This document shows, in pieces, positions 1 through 6,284 of a stretch of DNA of 6,291 nucleotides; the stretch's first letter is position 1; each line of letters begins with the position of its first letter. The notes beneath the pieces are model-generated. The model saw only the letters and a program-made list of their open reading frames with translations, was not told where the DNA came from and searched no databases. The position numbers were made by a program, and so were the translations under genes. This stretch comes from Alphaproteobacteria bacterium (GTDB lineage: Bacteria; Pseudomonadota; Alphaproteobacteria; RF32; CAG-239): positions 1-6,291 of the forward strand of contig JAGCOI010000243.1 of NCBI GenBank assembly GCA_017645485.1, read 5' to 3'.

Positions 1-140
1 AATTAAAAAATGCGGTTTCAAACGGGGTAAAAACAGTGCTTCAAAAGTTTAAGGAAGACAAAGAAAAAGCCGAAAAAGTAAAAGAAAAAACAGTTGAGAC
101 GGGCGCTCAAAGCAATAATGAAGAAGCAAAAGAGGAATAA
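1..140 (+). CDS. C-terminal tail of an unidentified protein (5' partial)
   Basis: An open frame with its first whole codon at position 3 runs to a TAA at 138-140 and gives 45 residues, beginning LKNAVSNGVKTVLQKFKEDK and ending NNEEAKEE. The tail is very rich in Lys and Glu, with a run of alternating charged residues that should be helical and then a disordered acidic end. No catalytic motif is visible, so I do not name a function. Support for its being a real gene end is the unbroken frame from the window edge, the same strand as mnmE, and only 8 bases between its stop and the mnmE ATG. A GAGGA at 132-136, inside its last codons, is the only purine-rich ribosome-binding candidate for mnmE. 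The two are therefore probably cotranscribed. It could be the tail of a larger enzyme or membrane protein lying to the left. Confidence 0.7.
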   Translation, partial: LKNAVSNGVKTVLQKFKEDKEKAEKVKEKTVETGAQSNNEEAKEE

Positions 141-148
141 TTAAACAG

Positions 149-1483
149 ATGAGCTCTCAGACTATTTTTGCACCTTCGACGGTTTATGGAAAGTCCGGTG
201 TTGCGGTTATCAGGATATCCGGCGAAAAAGCGTTGGATGTTGTGCGCTGTATGAGTGATGTTTCCTCTCAAAATATATTGCCGCGTCATGCCTATTTTTG
301 TAAGCTTTATGACGGGCAGACAAACGAAATTCTTGACCACGCGCTGATATTATATTTTAAGGCACCGCATTCTTTTACGGGTGAGGATATTGTTGAGATT
401 CAATGCCATGGTTCAAAAGCGGTTTTAAAATCCGTGTTGGAAAGTTTGTCGGGGCTTGAGGGATTTCGTTTGGCTGAGCCGGGGGAGTTTTCAAAGCGTG
501 CGTTTTATAATCAGAAAATGGATTTGACCGAAGCAGAGGGACTTGCCGATTTAATTGATGCCGAAACTTCGGCACAACAAAAACAGGCATTAAGACAGAT
601 GTCGGGCAACTTAAAACAGCTTTACGGGGCTTGGCGTGAAAAACTGCTCAAAATTTATGCTTATTTGGAGGCTTATATCGATTTTCCGGAAGAACATATT
701 GATGAAAAATTGGTGGCCGAATCCGAAAGTATTGTGCAGGAGCTTATAAAAGAAATTAAAGAACATTTAAATGCTTCTCAAAACGGTGAGCGTTTGCGTG
801 AAGGTTTTCACGTGGCAATCATCGGGCCGGTTAATGCCGGAAAATCGAGTTTGATGAATGCCATGGTTCAGCTCGAGGCTGTTATTGTGTCCGATGTTGC
901 CGGTACAACGCGAGATGCCGTTGACGTGTATTTGGATATGTCGGGCTATCCCGTTATTTTAACGGATACGGCCGGTCTCAGATTATCTGATGATAAAATA
1001 GAACAGCGCGGTGTTGAAATTGCACATCAAAAAGCAAAAGATGCGGATTTGATTATAGGCTTATTTGACGCTTCAAAAGACAATAAAGAAGTTTTAGGTC
1101 AGCTTGATGCAAAAAAGGTTATATGTGTTGCGAACAAAGCGGATAAATTAACGGACGAACAAAGATATCATTTCGAAAAAGAAGGTTGTTTGTTGATTTC
1201 AACCAAAACAAGCGAGGGCTTATCTGCGCTGACAGAAAAAATGACGGGCCGTATTCAAAACAATATATCATCATCTTCTTCGCAGATTATTACGCGGGTA
1301 CGTTACCGCCAATCATTAAAAGAATGTTTGGAAAACCTGGAAGCGTTTAACTTAAATAAGGAAATTGAACTGGCTTGTGAAGATGTTCGTTTGGCGGCAC
1401 GTGCTTTGGGTAAAATTACCGGACAAGTCGAATCAAGCGAAATTTTAGATAAAATTTTCGGAACATTTTGTATCGGTAAATAA
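149..1483 (+). CDS. mnmE: tRNA uridine-5-carboxymethylaminomethyl modification GTPase MnmE (TrmE)
   Basis: MnmE is the GTPase that, together with MnmG, installs the (carboxymethyl)aminomethyl group at C5 of the wobble uridine U34 in certain tRNAs, using a folate one-carbon donor. It acts in the cytoplasm. The 444-residue product is full length for the family (about 450). The N-terminal folate-binding domain covers about residues 1-119 and ends in the PGEFSKRAF signature (111-119). A helical domain follows, with the GTPase inserted at about 218-375. Visible G motifs are GPVNAGKSS (226-234; Asn229 is the expected potassium ligand), GTTRD (252-256), DTAG (273-276) with the expected catalytic Glu at 285, and NKAD (329-332). 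The protein ends in the diagnostic CIGK (441-444). The ATG at 149 gives the canonical N-terminus (IFAPSTVYGKSGVAVIRISG). The gene sits just behind the partial upstream gene and converges on rppH with one base between stops. mnmG is not beside it here. Confidence 0.98.
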   Translation: MSSQTIFAPSTVYGKSGVAVIRISGEKALDVVRCMSDVSSQNILPRHAYFCKLYDGQTNEILDHALILYFKAPHSFTGEDIVEIQCHGSKAVLKSVLESLSGLEGFRLAEPGEFSKRAFYNQKMDLTEAEGLADLIDAETSAQQKQALRQMSGNLKQLYGAWREKLLKIYAYLEAYIDFPEEHIDEKLVAESESIVQELIKEIKEHLNASQNGERLREGFHVAIIGPVNAGKSSLMNAMVQLEAVIVSDVAGTTRDAVDVYLDMSGYPVILTDTAGLRLSDDKIEQRGVEIAHQKAKDADLIIGLFDASKDNKEVLGQLDAKKVICVANKADKLTDEQRYHFEKEGCLLISTKTSEGLSALTEKMTGRIQNNISSSSSQIITRVRYRQSLKECLENLEAFNLNKEIELACEDVRLAARALGKITGQVESSEILDKIFGTFCIGK

Positions 1484-1484
1484 A

Positions 1485-1973
1485 TTATTTTATGTGTTGA
1501 TTAATGTATGCCTTAATATGCGGTTCAAAAGCATGGCACGCTTTGAGGTAGGTCGCACGCTTAAAATCAATGATGGCTTTGGGGGCCTCACTGATATCTG
1601 CCCACTTATAGGCCTTAAATTCGGGTTGCTCGGTTGCAAGGTTAATCTCGCTGTCATCACCCGTGAAATGGGCTAAGAACCAATACATACATTGACCGAT
1701 AAAGTGACGCCCTTTAGATGCTAAAAATTCACGGACGGATTGGGGAAAATCGTAACACAAAGGTTCATTGAGCGAAAAAATTATTTGAGCGGATGTTACG
1801 GATGTTTCTTCTTGAAGTTCGCGCAAAGCCGCATTTTGAGGGCTTTCGCCTTTTTCAATACCGCCTTGCGGAAATTGCCACGCAAAATCACTTTCATCCG
1901 CGCGAGCGCACAGTAAAACTTTACCTTCATCATTAAATAAAACAATGGTGGCGCATTCGCGGTAATTATCCAT
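1485..1973 (-). CDS. rppH: RNA pyrophosphohydrolase (Nudix family)
   Basis: RppH removes pyrophosphate from the 5'-triphosphate end of mRNAs and so starts 5'-end-dependent decay by RNase E. It is a cytoplasmic Nudix enzyme, and 162 residues is normal for alphaproteobacterial members. The Nudix box spans residues 37-59, with Gly37, Glu43 and the RELQEE core at 51-56; Glu52, Glu55 and Glu56 are the metal-binding residues. Family markers outside the box are the WQFPQGG approach (32-38), the MYWFLAHFTGDDSEINL segment (96-112) and the C-terminal PKAIIDFKRATY (131-142). The box ends E-E-T-S-V, so the usual Gly near its end is Ser58. The ATG is complement 1971-1973 and shares its A with the TAA of ctpA (TAATG). 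An AGAGGA at complement 1983-1988 lies 9 bases upstream, so it is the last gene of the operon and probably translationally coupled. A generic diadenosine-polyphosphate (Ap4A) Nudix hydrolase is the only realistic alternative. Confidence 0.93.
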   Translation of the reverse strand: MDNYRECATIVLFNDEGKVLLCARADESDFAWQFPQGGIEKGESPQNAALRELQEETSVTSAQIIFSLNEPLCYDFPQSVREFLASKGRHFIGQCMYWFLAHFTGDDSEINLATEQPEFKAYKWADISEAPKAIIDFKRATYLKACHAFEPHIKAYINQHIK

Positions 1974-3298
1974 TATTTCGTTTCCTCTTTTTTGTCTTCG
2001 GCTTTGGTTAATGTCGGCGCGTTTAAGTTTGTTTGATAGAGCTTTAAGGCGTGAACCAAATCAAGCGCACGGGTTAATTGATAATCGGTATTTTTATCTT
2101 CTTCTTTTGTGGTTTTGGAATCTTTCTTTTTGTCGGTTTCTTCTTCGTTTTTGAGTGCACCGCTTAACTCGGATTCTTTTAAGACAAATCCGTAATTTTC
2201 AAGGGGTTTGACTTGAGCCGGTAATACTTCGATATCCGGTTCGATACCTTTGGCTTGAATGGAACGACCGGAAGGGGTGTAATAACGTGCGGTCGTTAAG
2301 CGCATAGCGCCGAAATCGCCCAACGGAACAACGGTTTGAACCGAACCTTTACCGAAAGATTTTTGACCTAAGATGATGGCGCGGTGATGATCTTGCAAAG
2401 CACCGGCCACAATTTCGGATGCGGAAGCCGAACCTTCGTTGATTAAGACCACAATCGGTAAGCCGTTTGAAATATCACCCGAATGTGCGGAATATTTGAC
2501 ATTGTCCTGATCATTGCGTGAGCGGGTGGAAACAATTTCGCCTTCGCTTAAAAATAAGTCGGAAATGGCAACGGCCTGATCAAGCAATCCGCCCGGATTG
2601 TTTCTGACATCTATGATAATACCGGCCATTTTATCGCCGAGCTTTTTTGCGGCATCGGCATATGCTTTTTTGATGGCCGTATCGTTTTCTTCGGTAAAGG
2701 AAGAAATACGAATGTAAAGAATATCATCGTTTTTAATTTCTGTTTTAACCGATTGAATTTTGATTTCTTTACGTGTGATGGTGACATCAAAAGGCTTTTC
2801 GCCTTCACGACGAACGGATAATTTGACTTTGGTGCCGATTTTGCCGCGCATTTTGGAAACGGCTTCGTTTAAGTTGAGCCCGATAACCGTTTCATTATCA
2901 ATATGCGTGATGTAGTCGCCGGCTTTAAGACCTGCCTTAAATGCCGGTGTGTCATCAATCGGTGAAACGATTTTGACTAAACCGTTATCCATGGTGACTT
3001 CAATACCCAGTCCGCCGAATTTGCCTTTGGTTTGTTCGGACATGTAGTTAAAGCTTTCGGCATCCATGTAACTGCTGTGCGGATCTAAAGACGAAAGCAT
3101 GCCGTTAAGAGCGTGTTCGATAAGTTCTTGGTCGGTCACTTCTTCAACATAGCCCGCTTTTGTTCTTTCCATAACTTCACCGAAAAGATTGAGCATTTCG
3201 TAAGTGTTGTGTTCTTGTTTTTTCTTTTTGTCGGCACAGGTTGCATCGTGACAAACAATGGTGAGTGCAAGTGTGAATAACAGCAATTTTTTAAGCAT
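1973..3298 (-). CDS. ctpA: Carboxy-terminal processing protease CtpA (S41 family, PDZ domain)
   Basis: This is a periplasmic serine protease that cleaves from or near the C-terminus of exported proteins. Relatives in Gram-negatives degrade peptidoglycan hydrolases and process envelope proteins. I place the start at complement 3296-3298, giving 441 residues. That start has AAAGGA at complement 3306-3311 with a 7-base spacer, and opens with a clean signal peptide (MLKKLLLFTLALTIV..., likely cut after Ala22). An upstream in-frame ATG at 3331 would add 11 residues before the signal peptide and overlap the preceding gene. The domains are an N-terminal helical part with SLDPHSSYM (70-78), a PDZ domain at about 92-175 (GLGIEV at 96-101), and the S41 core. 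In the core, Ser292 lies in EGSASASEI and Lys317 in FGKG, with Gln321 completing the expected Ser-Lys-Gln set; GRSIQAKGIEPDIEV (344-358) is also diagnostic. A Lys/Glu-rich insert at about 383-403 and a charged tail look disordered. It follows the envC-like gene by 17 bases. Confidence 0.95.
   Translation of the reverse strand: MLKKLLLFTLALTIVCHDATCADKKKKQEHNTYEMLNLFGEVMERTKAGYVEEVTDQELIEHALNGMLSSLDPHSSYMDAESFNYMSEQTKGKFGGLGIEVTMDNGLVKIVSPIDDTPAFKAGLKAGDYITHIDNETVIGLNLNEAVSKMRGKIGTKVKLSVRREGEKPFDVTITRKEIKIQSVKTEIKNDDILYIRISSFTEENDTAIKKAYADAAKKLGDKMAGIIIDVRNNPGGLLDQAVAISDLFLSEGEIVSTRSRNDQDNVKYSAHSGDISNGLPIVVLINEGSASASEIVAGALQDHHRAIILGQKSFGKGSVQTVVPLGDFGAMRLTTARYYTPSGRSIQAKGIEPDIEVLPAQVKPLENYGFVLKESELSGALKNEEETDKKKDSKTTKEEDKNTDYQLTRALDLVHALKLYQTNLNAPTLTKAEDKKEETK
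1983..1988 (-). promoter_or_regulatory. Ribosome-binding site for rppH inside the end of ctpA
   Basis: AGAGGA on the - strand sits within the last codons of ctpA, 9 bases before the rppH ATG. Together with the TAATG stop-start overlap it suggests that ribosomes finishing ctpA can restart on rppH. Confidence 0.65.
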
Positions 3299-3305
3299 TT
3301 TGTTT

Positions 3306-3311
3306 TCCTTT
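3306..3311 (-). promoter_or_regulatory. Ribosome-binding site deciding the ctpA start
   Basis: AAAGGA on the - strand lies 7 bases before the ATG at complement 3296-3298, in the 17-base gap after the envC-like stop. It supports the 441-residue protein with its signal peptide at the very N-terminus, against the longer form starting at 3331. Confidence 0.75.
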
Positions 3312-3315
3312 ATGT

Positions 3316-4611
3316 TTAGTGACCAAGCCACGGAAGCGGGTTAATCGGTTTTTTGTTCTTTCTTATTTCCATATACAGTTTTGCCGTATCGGAATCGGGC
3401 ATTAAGCCGACGGGTTCGCCGGCAAGAAGCATTTGTCCGTTTTCGGTATCAACGCTTTGCATGCCGGCAATAAGCGAGACAACATCAGAATTGTGTGAAA
3501 TAATAATAAGGTTGCCATATCCCTTGAACGGTCCGGAAAAGACGACGGTTCCGTCATAAGGTGCAACAACTTGGGCATTCGGGCGTGTTTTGAAAACAAC
3601 ACCTTTAGAGGTAACGCCTTTTGAAAGTTCTTGCCCGTATGATGTGAGCAATTCGCCTCTGACAGGACGCACAAACTGACCGGTTGCACCGGTCAATTTG
3701 GCGATTTGATAGGACGGTTCACTCTTTATCGGTTCAGATGATATTTCATCTTCTTGGTAAGAAATATCTTCCTGCCCTTGAAAACCGCTGCCTCTGCCTT
3801 CACGCAAACGGCGCAACTGTTCTTCTTCAAGTTTTCGCTGTTCTTGAAGCTCGCGCTCTTGTGCCGCACGTTTGATTTCTTCTTGCTTTTGACGCTCAAG
3901 TTCGGCCTGTTGCATGGCTTTTTCCATCAAATCACGCAAATCGGAGGCTTCCATGGCAAGACGAACGGCCTCTTGTTTGGTTTTGGTTGTTTCGCCTTCG
4001 AGTTTTTTTCTGATTTGTGTTTTTTGCGAAGCCAAGGTTTTAAGGTTTTCCTGTTGCTTTTTTAAATCTTGCGTTTGTTTGGAAAGCTCAATGAGTTTTT
4101 TATTTAATTCATCCTTTTGGTTTTTGTAATTTTCTAAATCTTTTCTGAGTTTAGAAGTGTTATCGTTGATAAAAGGGATGGTTTCGCGCATTAAAACGGC
4201 ACTTTGGATAATTTCAACAGGTGTTAACGGTTGAAACAAAAGAGAATCTTTCGGATGCAAAGCCAAATTTTGAATGGCCGCAAGTAAATCGGCCAAATTT
4301 TGATATTCTTTATTGAACGTTTCTTCGGTTCTTTGCATCTTCTTTTGCAATAATTTAAGTTCTTCTTCCGTTTTTGAAATATTATCTTCGTCTTTTTGAA
4401 CACGCTTGGCAGCTTCGACAAGCTGCTTGTTCATTTTTGCCAGTTCCAAACTGAGTGCAACGGATTCGGCCTGTAATTTTTTGTATTCCATTCTTTTCAT
4501 GTCGGATTTTTGCTCTAAGGCTTGAACTTCTTGTTCGGAAACCGCATGAGCAAAACCCGCCGAAAAAAGAATCGGCAGAGAAAACAAAATATGTAAGACC
4601 GTTTTTTTCAT
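3316..4611 (-). CDS. envC: EnvC-like murein hydrolase activator (coiled coil plus degenerate LytM/M23 domain)
   Basis: The 431-residue exported protein has a signal peptide at 1-23 (cut after AHA), a long coiled coil at about 26-270 interrupted near 115-150, a low-complexity linker at about 271-305 and a C-terminal LytM/peptidase_M23 domain at 311-431 ending PINPLPWLGH, much as E. coli EnvC does. EnvC proteins do not cut peptidoglycan themselves. They activate periplasmic N-acetylmuramyl-L-alanine amidases at the division site. The zinc site is lost here: the first HxxxD motif reads SKGVV (Ser335, Val339), and the last HxH reads KLY (411-413), in KLYMEIR. Only His373 remains. This agrees with an activator role. 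The segment at 242-271 is extremely rich in Glu, Gln and Arg. The gene begins 3 bases after the gpmI stop, with a modest GAGA at complement 4620-4623 as ribosome-binding site. The symbol is by architecture; the cognate amidase is not in the window. Confidence 0.9.
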   Translation of the reverse strand: MKKTVLHILFSLPILFSAGFAHAVSEQEVQALEQKSDMKRMEYKKLQAESVALSLELAKMNKQLVEAAKRVQKDEDNISKTEEELKLLQKKMQRTEETFNKEYQNLADLLAAIQNLALHPKDSLLFQPLTPVEIIQSAVLMRETIPFINDNTSKLRKDLENYKNQKDELNKKLIELSKQTQDLKKQQENLKTLASQKTQIRKKLEGETTKTKQEAVRLAMEASDLRDLMEKAMQQAELERQKQEEIKRAAQERELQEQRKLEEEQLRRLREGRGSGFQGQEDISYQEDEISSEPIKSEPSYQIAKLTGATGQFVRPVRGELLTSYGQELSKGVTSKGVVFKTRPNAQVVAPYDGTVVFSGPFKGYGNLIIISHNSDVVSLIAGMQSVDTENGQMLLAGEPVGLMPDSDTAKLYMEIRKNKKPINPLPWLGH

Positions 4612-4614
4612 CCG

Positions 4615-6144
4615 TTATTTCTCAATCAGCGATTTTCCCGTCATGGCAGAAGGTTGTTTTAATTCAAGCAAATCAAGCAGTGTCGGCGAAATATCGGCCA
4701 AACGACCGTTTTTTAAGCCTTTAACATATGCGGGTGCATTGAAAAGGGCGGCTTGAACTTTACCGACCGTGTGTGCGGTGTATGGTTCGCCCGTTTGTTC
4801 GTCTATCATTTTTTCGACATTACCGTGGTCGGCGGTAACAAGCAAAACACCGTCTGCTTTTTCAATGGCATTCATAACGCGACCTAAATTGGTATCAACG
4901 GCATCAACGGCTTTAAGCGCGGCTTCCATAATGCCGGTATGTCCGACCATGTCACCGTTTGCAAAATTGCATATAATGACATCAAACTTATGATTTTCAA
5001 TGGCATCAACGAGTTTATCCGTGACCTCATAAACACTCATTTCCGGTTTTAAATCATAGGTGGCGACTTTCGGACTCGGAATTAAAATACGACTTTCGCC
5101 TTTAAATTCGCGCTCTTCGCCGCCGTTGAAGAAAAACGTGACGTGCGCATATTTTTCGGTTTCGGCAATACGAAGCTGTGTTAAGCCGCTTGATGAAACA
5201 ATCTCGCCGAAAATGTCTTTAAGCTCTTCAGGGGCAAAAAGTGTTTTCATAAAACGATTGTGGTCAACGGAATATTCCGCCATGCCGACCGAGATGGCAA
5301 AATGAATGATTTTTTTACGTTCGAAACCTTCAAATTCACTGTCTGATAAGGCATATAAAATTTCTCTTGCACGGTCGGCCCTGAAATTAGCCATTAAAAC
5401 GGCATCACCATCTTTTGCACCTTTATAATTGCCGATAACGCACGGAACAATAAATTCGTCCGTGACGTTTTCGTTATATGTTGCATCCATGGCTTGTTCA
5501 ATCGTTTCAAAACGCGTGCCGGTGGCAGATACGATATTGTCATAGGCTTTTTCGACACGATCCCAGCGTTTGTCGCGGTCCATGGCATAGAATCTGCCGG
5601 AAATCGTTGCAACATCAACATTTTGCATATCTTTAATGCCGGCTTTGAATGTTTGCAAATAGCCTTTACCGGATTGAGGCGGTGTATCGCGCCCGTCCAT
5701 GAAGGCATGAACGGCAACCTTAATGCCGTTTTGATTTAAGATTTTGGCCAGTGCCAAAATATGATTTTGATGCGAATGGACGCCGCCCGGCGACATTAAG
5801 CCCATTAAATGGCAAGTGCCTTGCGTTTTTTTCAAGGTGTTAATTAATTCAAGCAATACGGGGTTTTGAGCCAAAGTGCCCGTTTTGACGGCTTGATCGA
5901 TTTTAGGTAAATCCTGCATAACAACACGTCCGGCGCCCAAATTCATGTGGCCGACTTCGGAATTGCCCATTTGACCTTCGGGCAAACCGACATCCAAACC
6001 GGATGTTTCAATAAAGGAATGAGGACAGGTTTTAAGAAGGTTGTGCCAATTAGGTGTTTTACCTTGTTCGATGGCGTTATCATCAGTGATGTTTTGGCGG
6101 TAGCCCCAACCGTCTAAAATAAGGAGCATAACAGGTTTTTTCAT
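4615..6144 (-). CDS. gpmI: 2,3-bisphosphoglycerate-independent phosphoglycerate mutase
   Basis: GpmI interconverts 3- and 2-phosphoglycerate in glycolysis and gluconeogenesis, using two Mn ions and a phosphoserine intermediate. It is cytoplasmic and belongs to the alkaline phosphatase superfamily. The product is 509 residues, typical of the family. The start at complement 6142-6144 gives MKKPVMLLILDGWG and has AAAGGA at complement 6151-6156 with 6 bases between. A longer frame reaching a TTG near 6249 adds 35 unconserved residues and would read through the likely promoter. Visible active-site residues are Asp11, the nucleophile Ser62 (GNSEVGH), His123, the DGRDTPP loop (150-156), Arg184 and Arg190, Arg255 and Arg258 (NFRADRAR), Lys331, Asp398 and His402 (NGDMVGHTG), Asp439-His440 and His458. 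All expected catalytic and metal ligands are present. The stretch after His458 reads HTVGKVQAALF rather than the usual HTxxPVP form. It is the first gene of the four-gene operon. Confidence 0.97.
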   Translation of the reverse strand: MKKPVMLLILDGWGYRQNITDDNAIEQGKTPNWHNLLKTCPHSFIETSGLDVGLPEGQMGNSEVGHMNLGAGRVVMQDLPKIDQAVKTGTLAQNPVLLELINTLKKTQGTCHLMGLMSPGGVHSHQNHILALAKILNQNGIKVAVHAFMDGRDTPPQSGKGYLQTFKAGIKDMQNVDVATISGRFYAMDRDKRWDRVEKAYDNIVSATGTRFETIEQAMDATYNENVTDEFIVPCVIGNYKGAKDGDAVLMANFRADRAREILYALSDSEFEGFERKKIIHFAISVGMAEYSVDHNRFMKTLFAPEELKDIFGEIVSSSGLTQLRIAETEKYAHVTFFFNGGEEREFKGESRILIPSPKVATYDLKPEMSVYEVTDKLVDAIENHKFDVIICNFANGDMVGHTGIMEAALKAVDAVDTNLGRVMNAIEKADGVLLVTADHGNVEKMIDEQTGEPYTAHTVGKVQAALFNAPAYVKGLKNGRLADISPTLLDLLELKQPSAMTGKSLIEK

Positions 6145-6150
6145 ATTTTT

Positions 6151-6156
6151 TCCTTT
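6151..6156 (-). promoter_or_regulatory. Ribosome-binding site deciding the gpmI start
   Basis: AAAGGA on the - strand lies 6 bases before the ATG at complement 6142-6144. It selects this start over the in-frame TTG 35 codons upstream. The motif is seen directly; its use is inferred from spacing and from the conserved N-terminus that follows. Confidence 0.75.
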
Positions 6157-6177
6157 GATATTATTTTTGTTTTTCCG

Positions 6178-6191
6178 TATTATATATAATA
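6178..6191. repeat. Perfect 14-base AT palindrome spanning the -10 region
   Basis: TATTATATATAATA reads the same on both strands, so it presents -10-like hexamers in both directions. It contains only A and T, so it may be nothing more than the AT-rich core of a promoter. It is also the right shape for a DNA-binding regulator or for a divergent promoter pair. Confidence 0.4.
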
Positions 6192-6206
6192 AATGAGATT
6201 TGAAAA
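6179..6206 (-). promoter_or_regulatory. Candidate sigma70-type promoter for the gpmI-envC-ctpA-rppH operon
   Basis: On the - strand a perfect TATAAT (complement 6179-6184) is preceded, after 16 bases, by TTTTCA (complement 6201-6206), which matches four of six consensus -35 bases. Transcription would start near 6172 and leave a leader of roughly 28 bases before gpmI. The region is very AT-rich, so a chance match is possible. No other good promoter candidate was seen between the right edge and gpmI, and the spacings of the four genes give little room for internal promoters in gaps. Confidence 0.45.
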
Positions 6207-6256
6207 GTACTAAATTTATTTTTTTATCCGCAATTTGATGAAGGGACAATGGTTGG

Positions 6257-6284
6257 GTGGCAGGGTGTCTTATGAGATTGCCAC
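6257..6284. repeat. Inverted repeat GTGGCA / TGCCAC
   Basis: GTGGCA at 6257-6262 is matched by TGCCAC at 6279-6284 with a 16-base loop. The arms are perfect but short, and neither strand has a T-run directly after the stem, so this is not an intrinsic terminator. The right arm lies inside the edge repeat described separately. Confidence 0.35.

Noticed and set aside
107..590. Reverse-strand frames opposite the start of mnmE
   Set aside because: They overlap mnmE in antisense and their translations show no recognisable domain.
2040..2150. Possible lipobox or second membrane anchor in CtpA
   Set aside because: Cys16 and Cys21 near the signal peptide do not follow the L-[AS]-[GA]-C pattern, and no later hydrophobic segment is long enough to span the membrane.
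3299..3331. N-terminal extension of CtpA from the ATG at 3331
   Set aside because: It would place 11 residues before the signal peptide and overlap the envC-like gene. The ATG at 3298 has AAAGGA at ideal spacing.
3754..4129. Phe/Leu-rich + strand reading frames that look like small membrane proteins
   Set aside because: They are antisense to the Lys/Glu-rich coiled coil of the envC-like gene, which automatically produces Phe/Leu-rich frames. No conserved features or ribosome-binding sites support them.
5394..5739. Frames of 80-107 codons on both strands inside gpmI
   Set aside because: They are alternate frames of a fully intact, strongly conserved gene and show no independent support.
6217..6227. 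T-run as an intrinsic terminator of a gene entering from the right
   Set aside because: The T-run is on the + strand, so a - strand transcript would have an A-run. The only nearby stem (6257-6284) is short and is not followed by T residues in the right direction.
6145..6249. N-terminal extension of GpmI from a TTG near 6249
   Set aside because: The 35 extra residues are not conserved in the family and cover the promoter-like and leader sequence. The ATG at 6144 has a better ribosome-binding site and the canonical start MKKPVMLLILDGWG.
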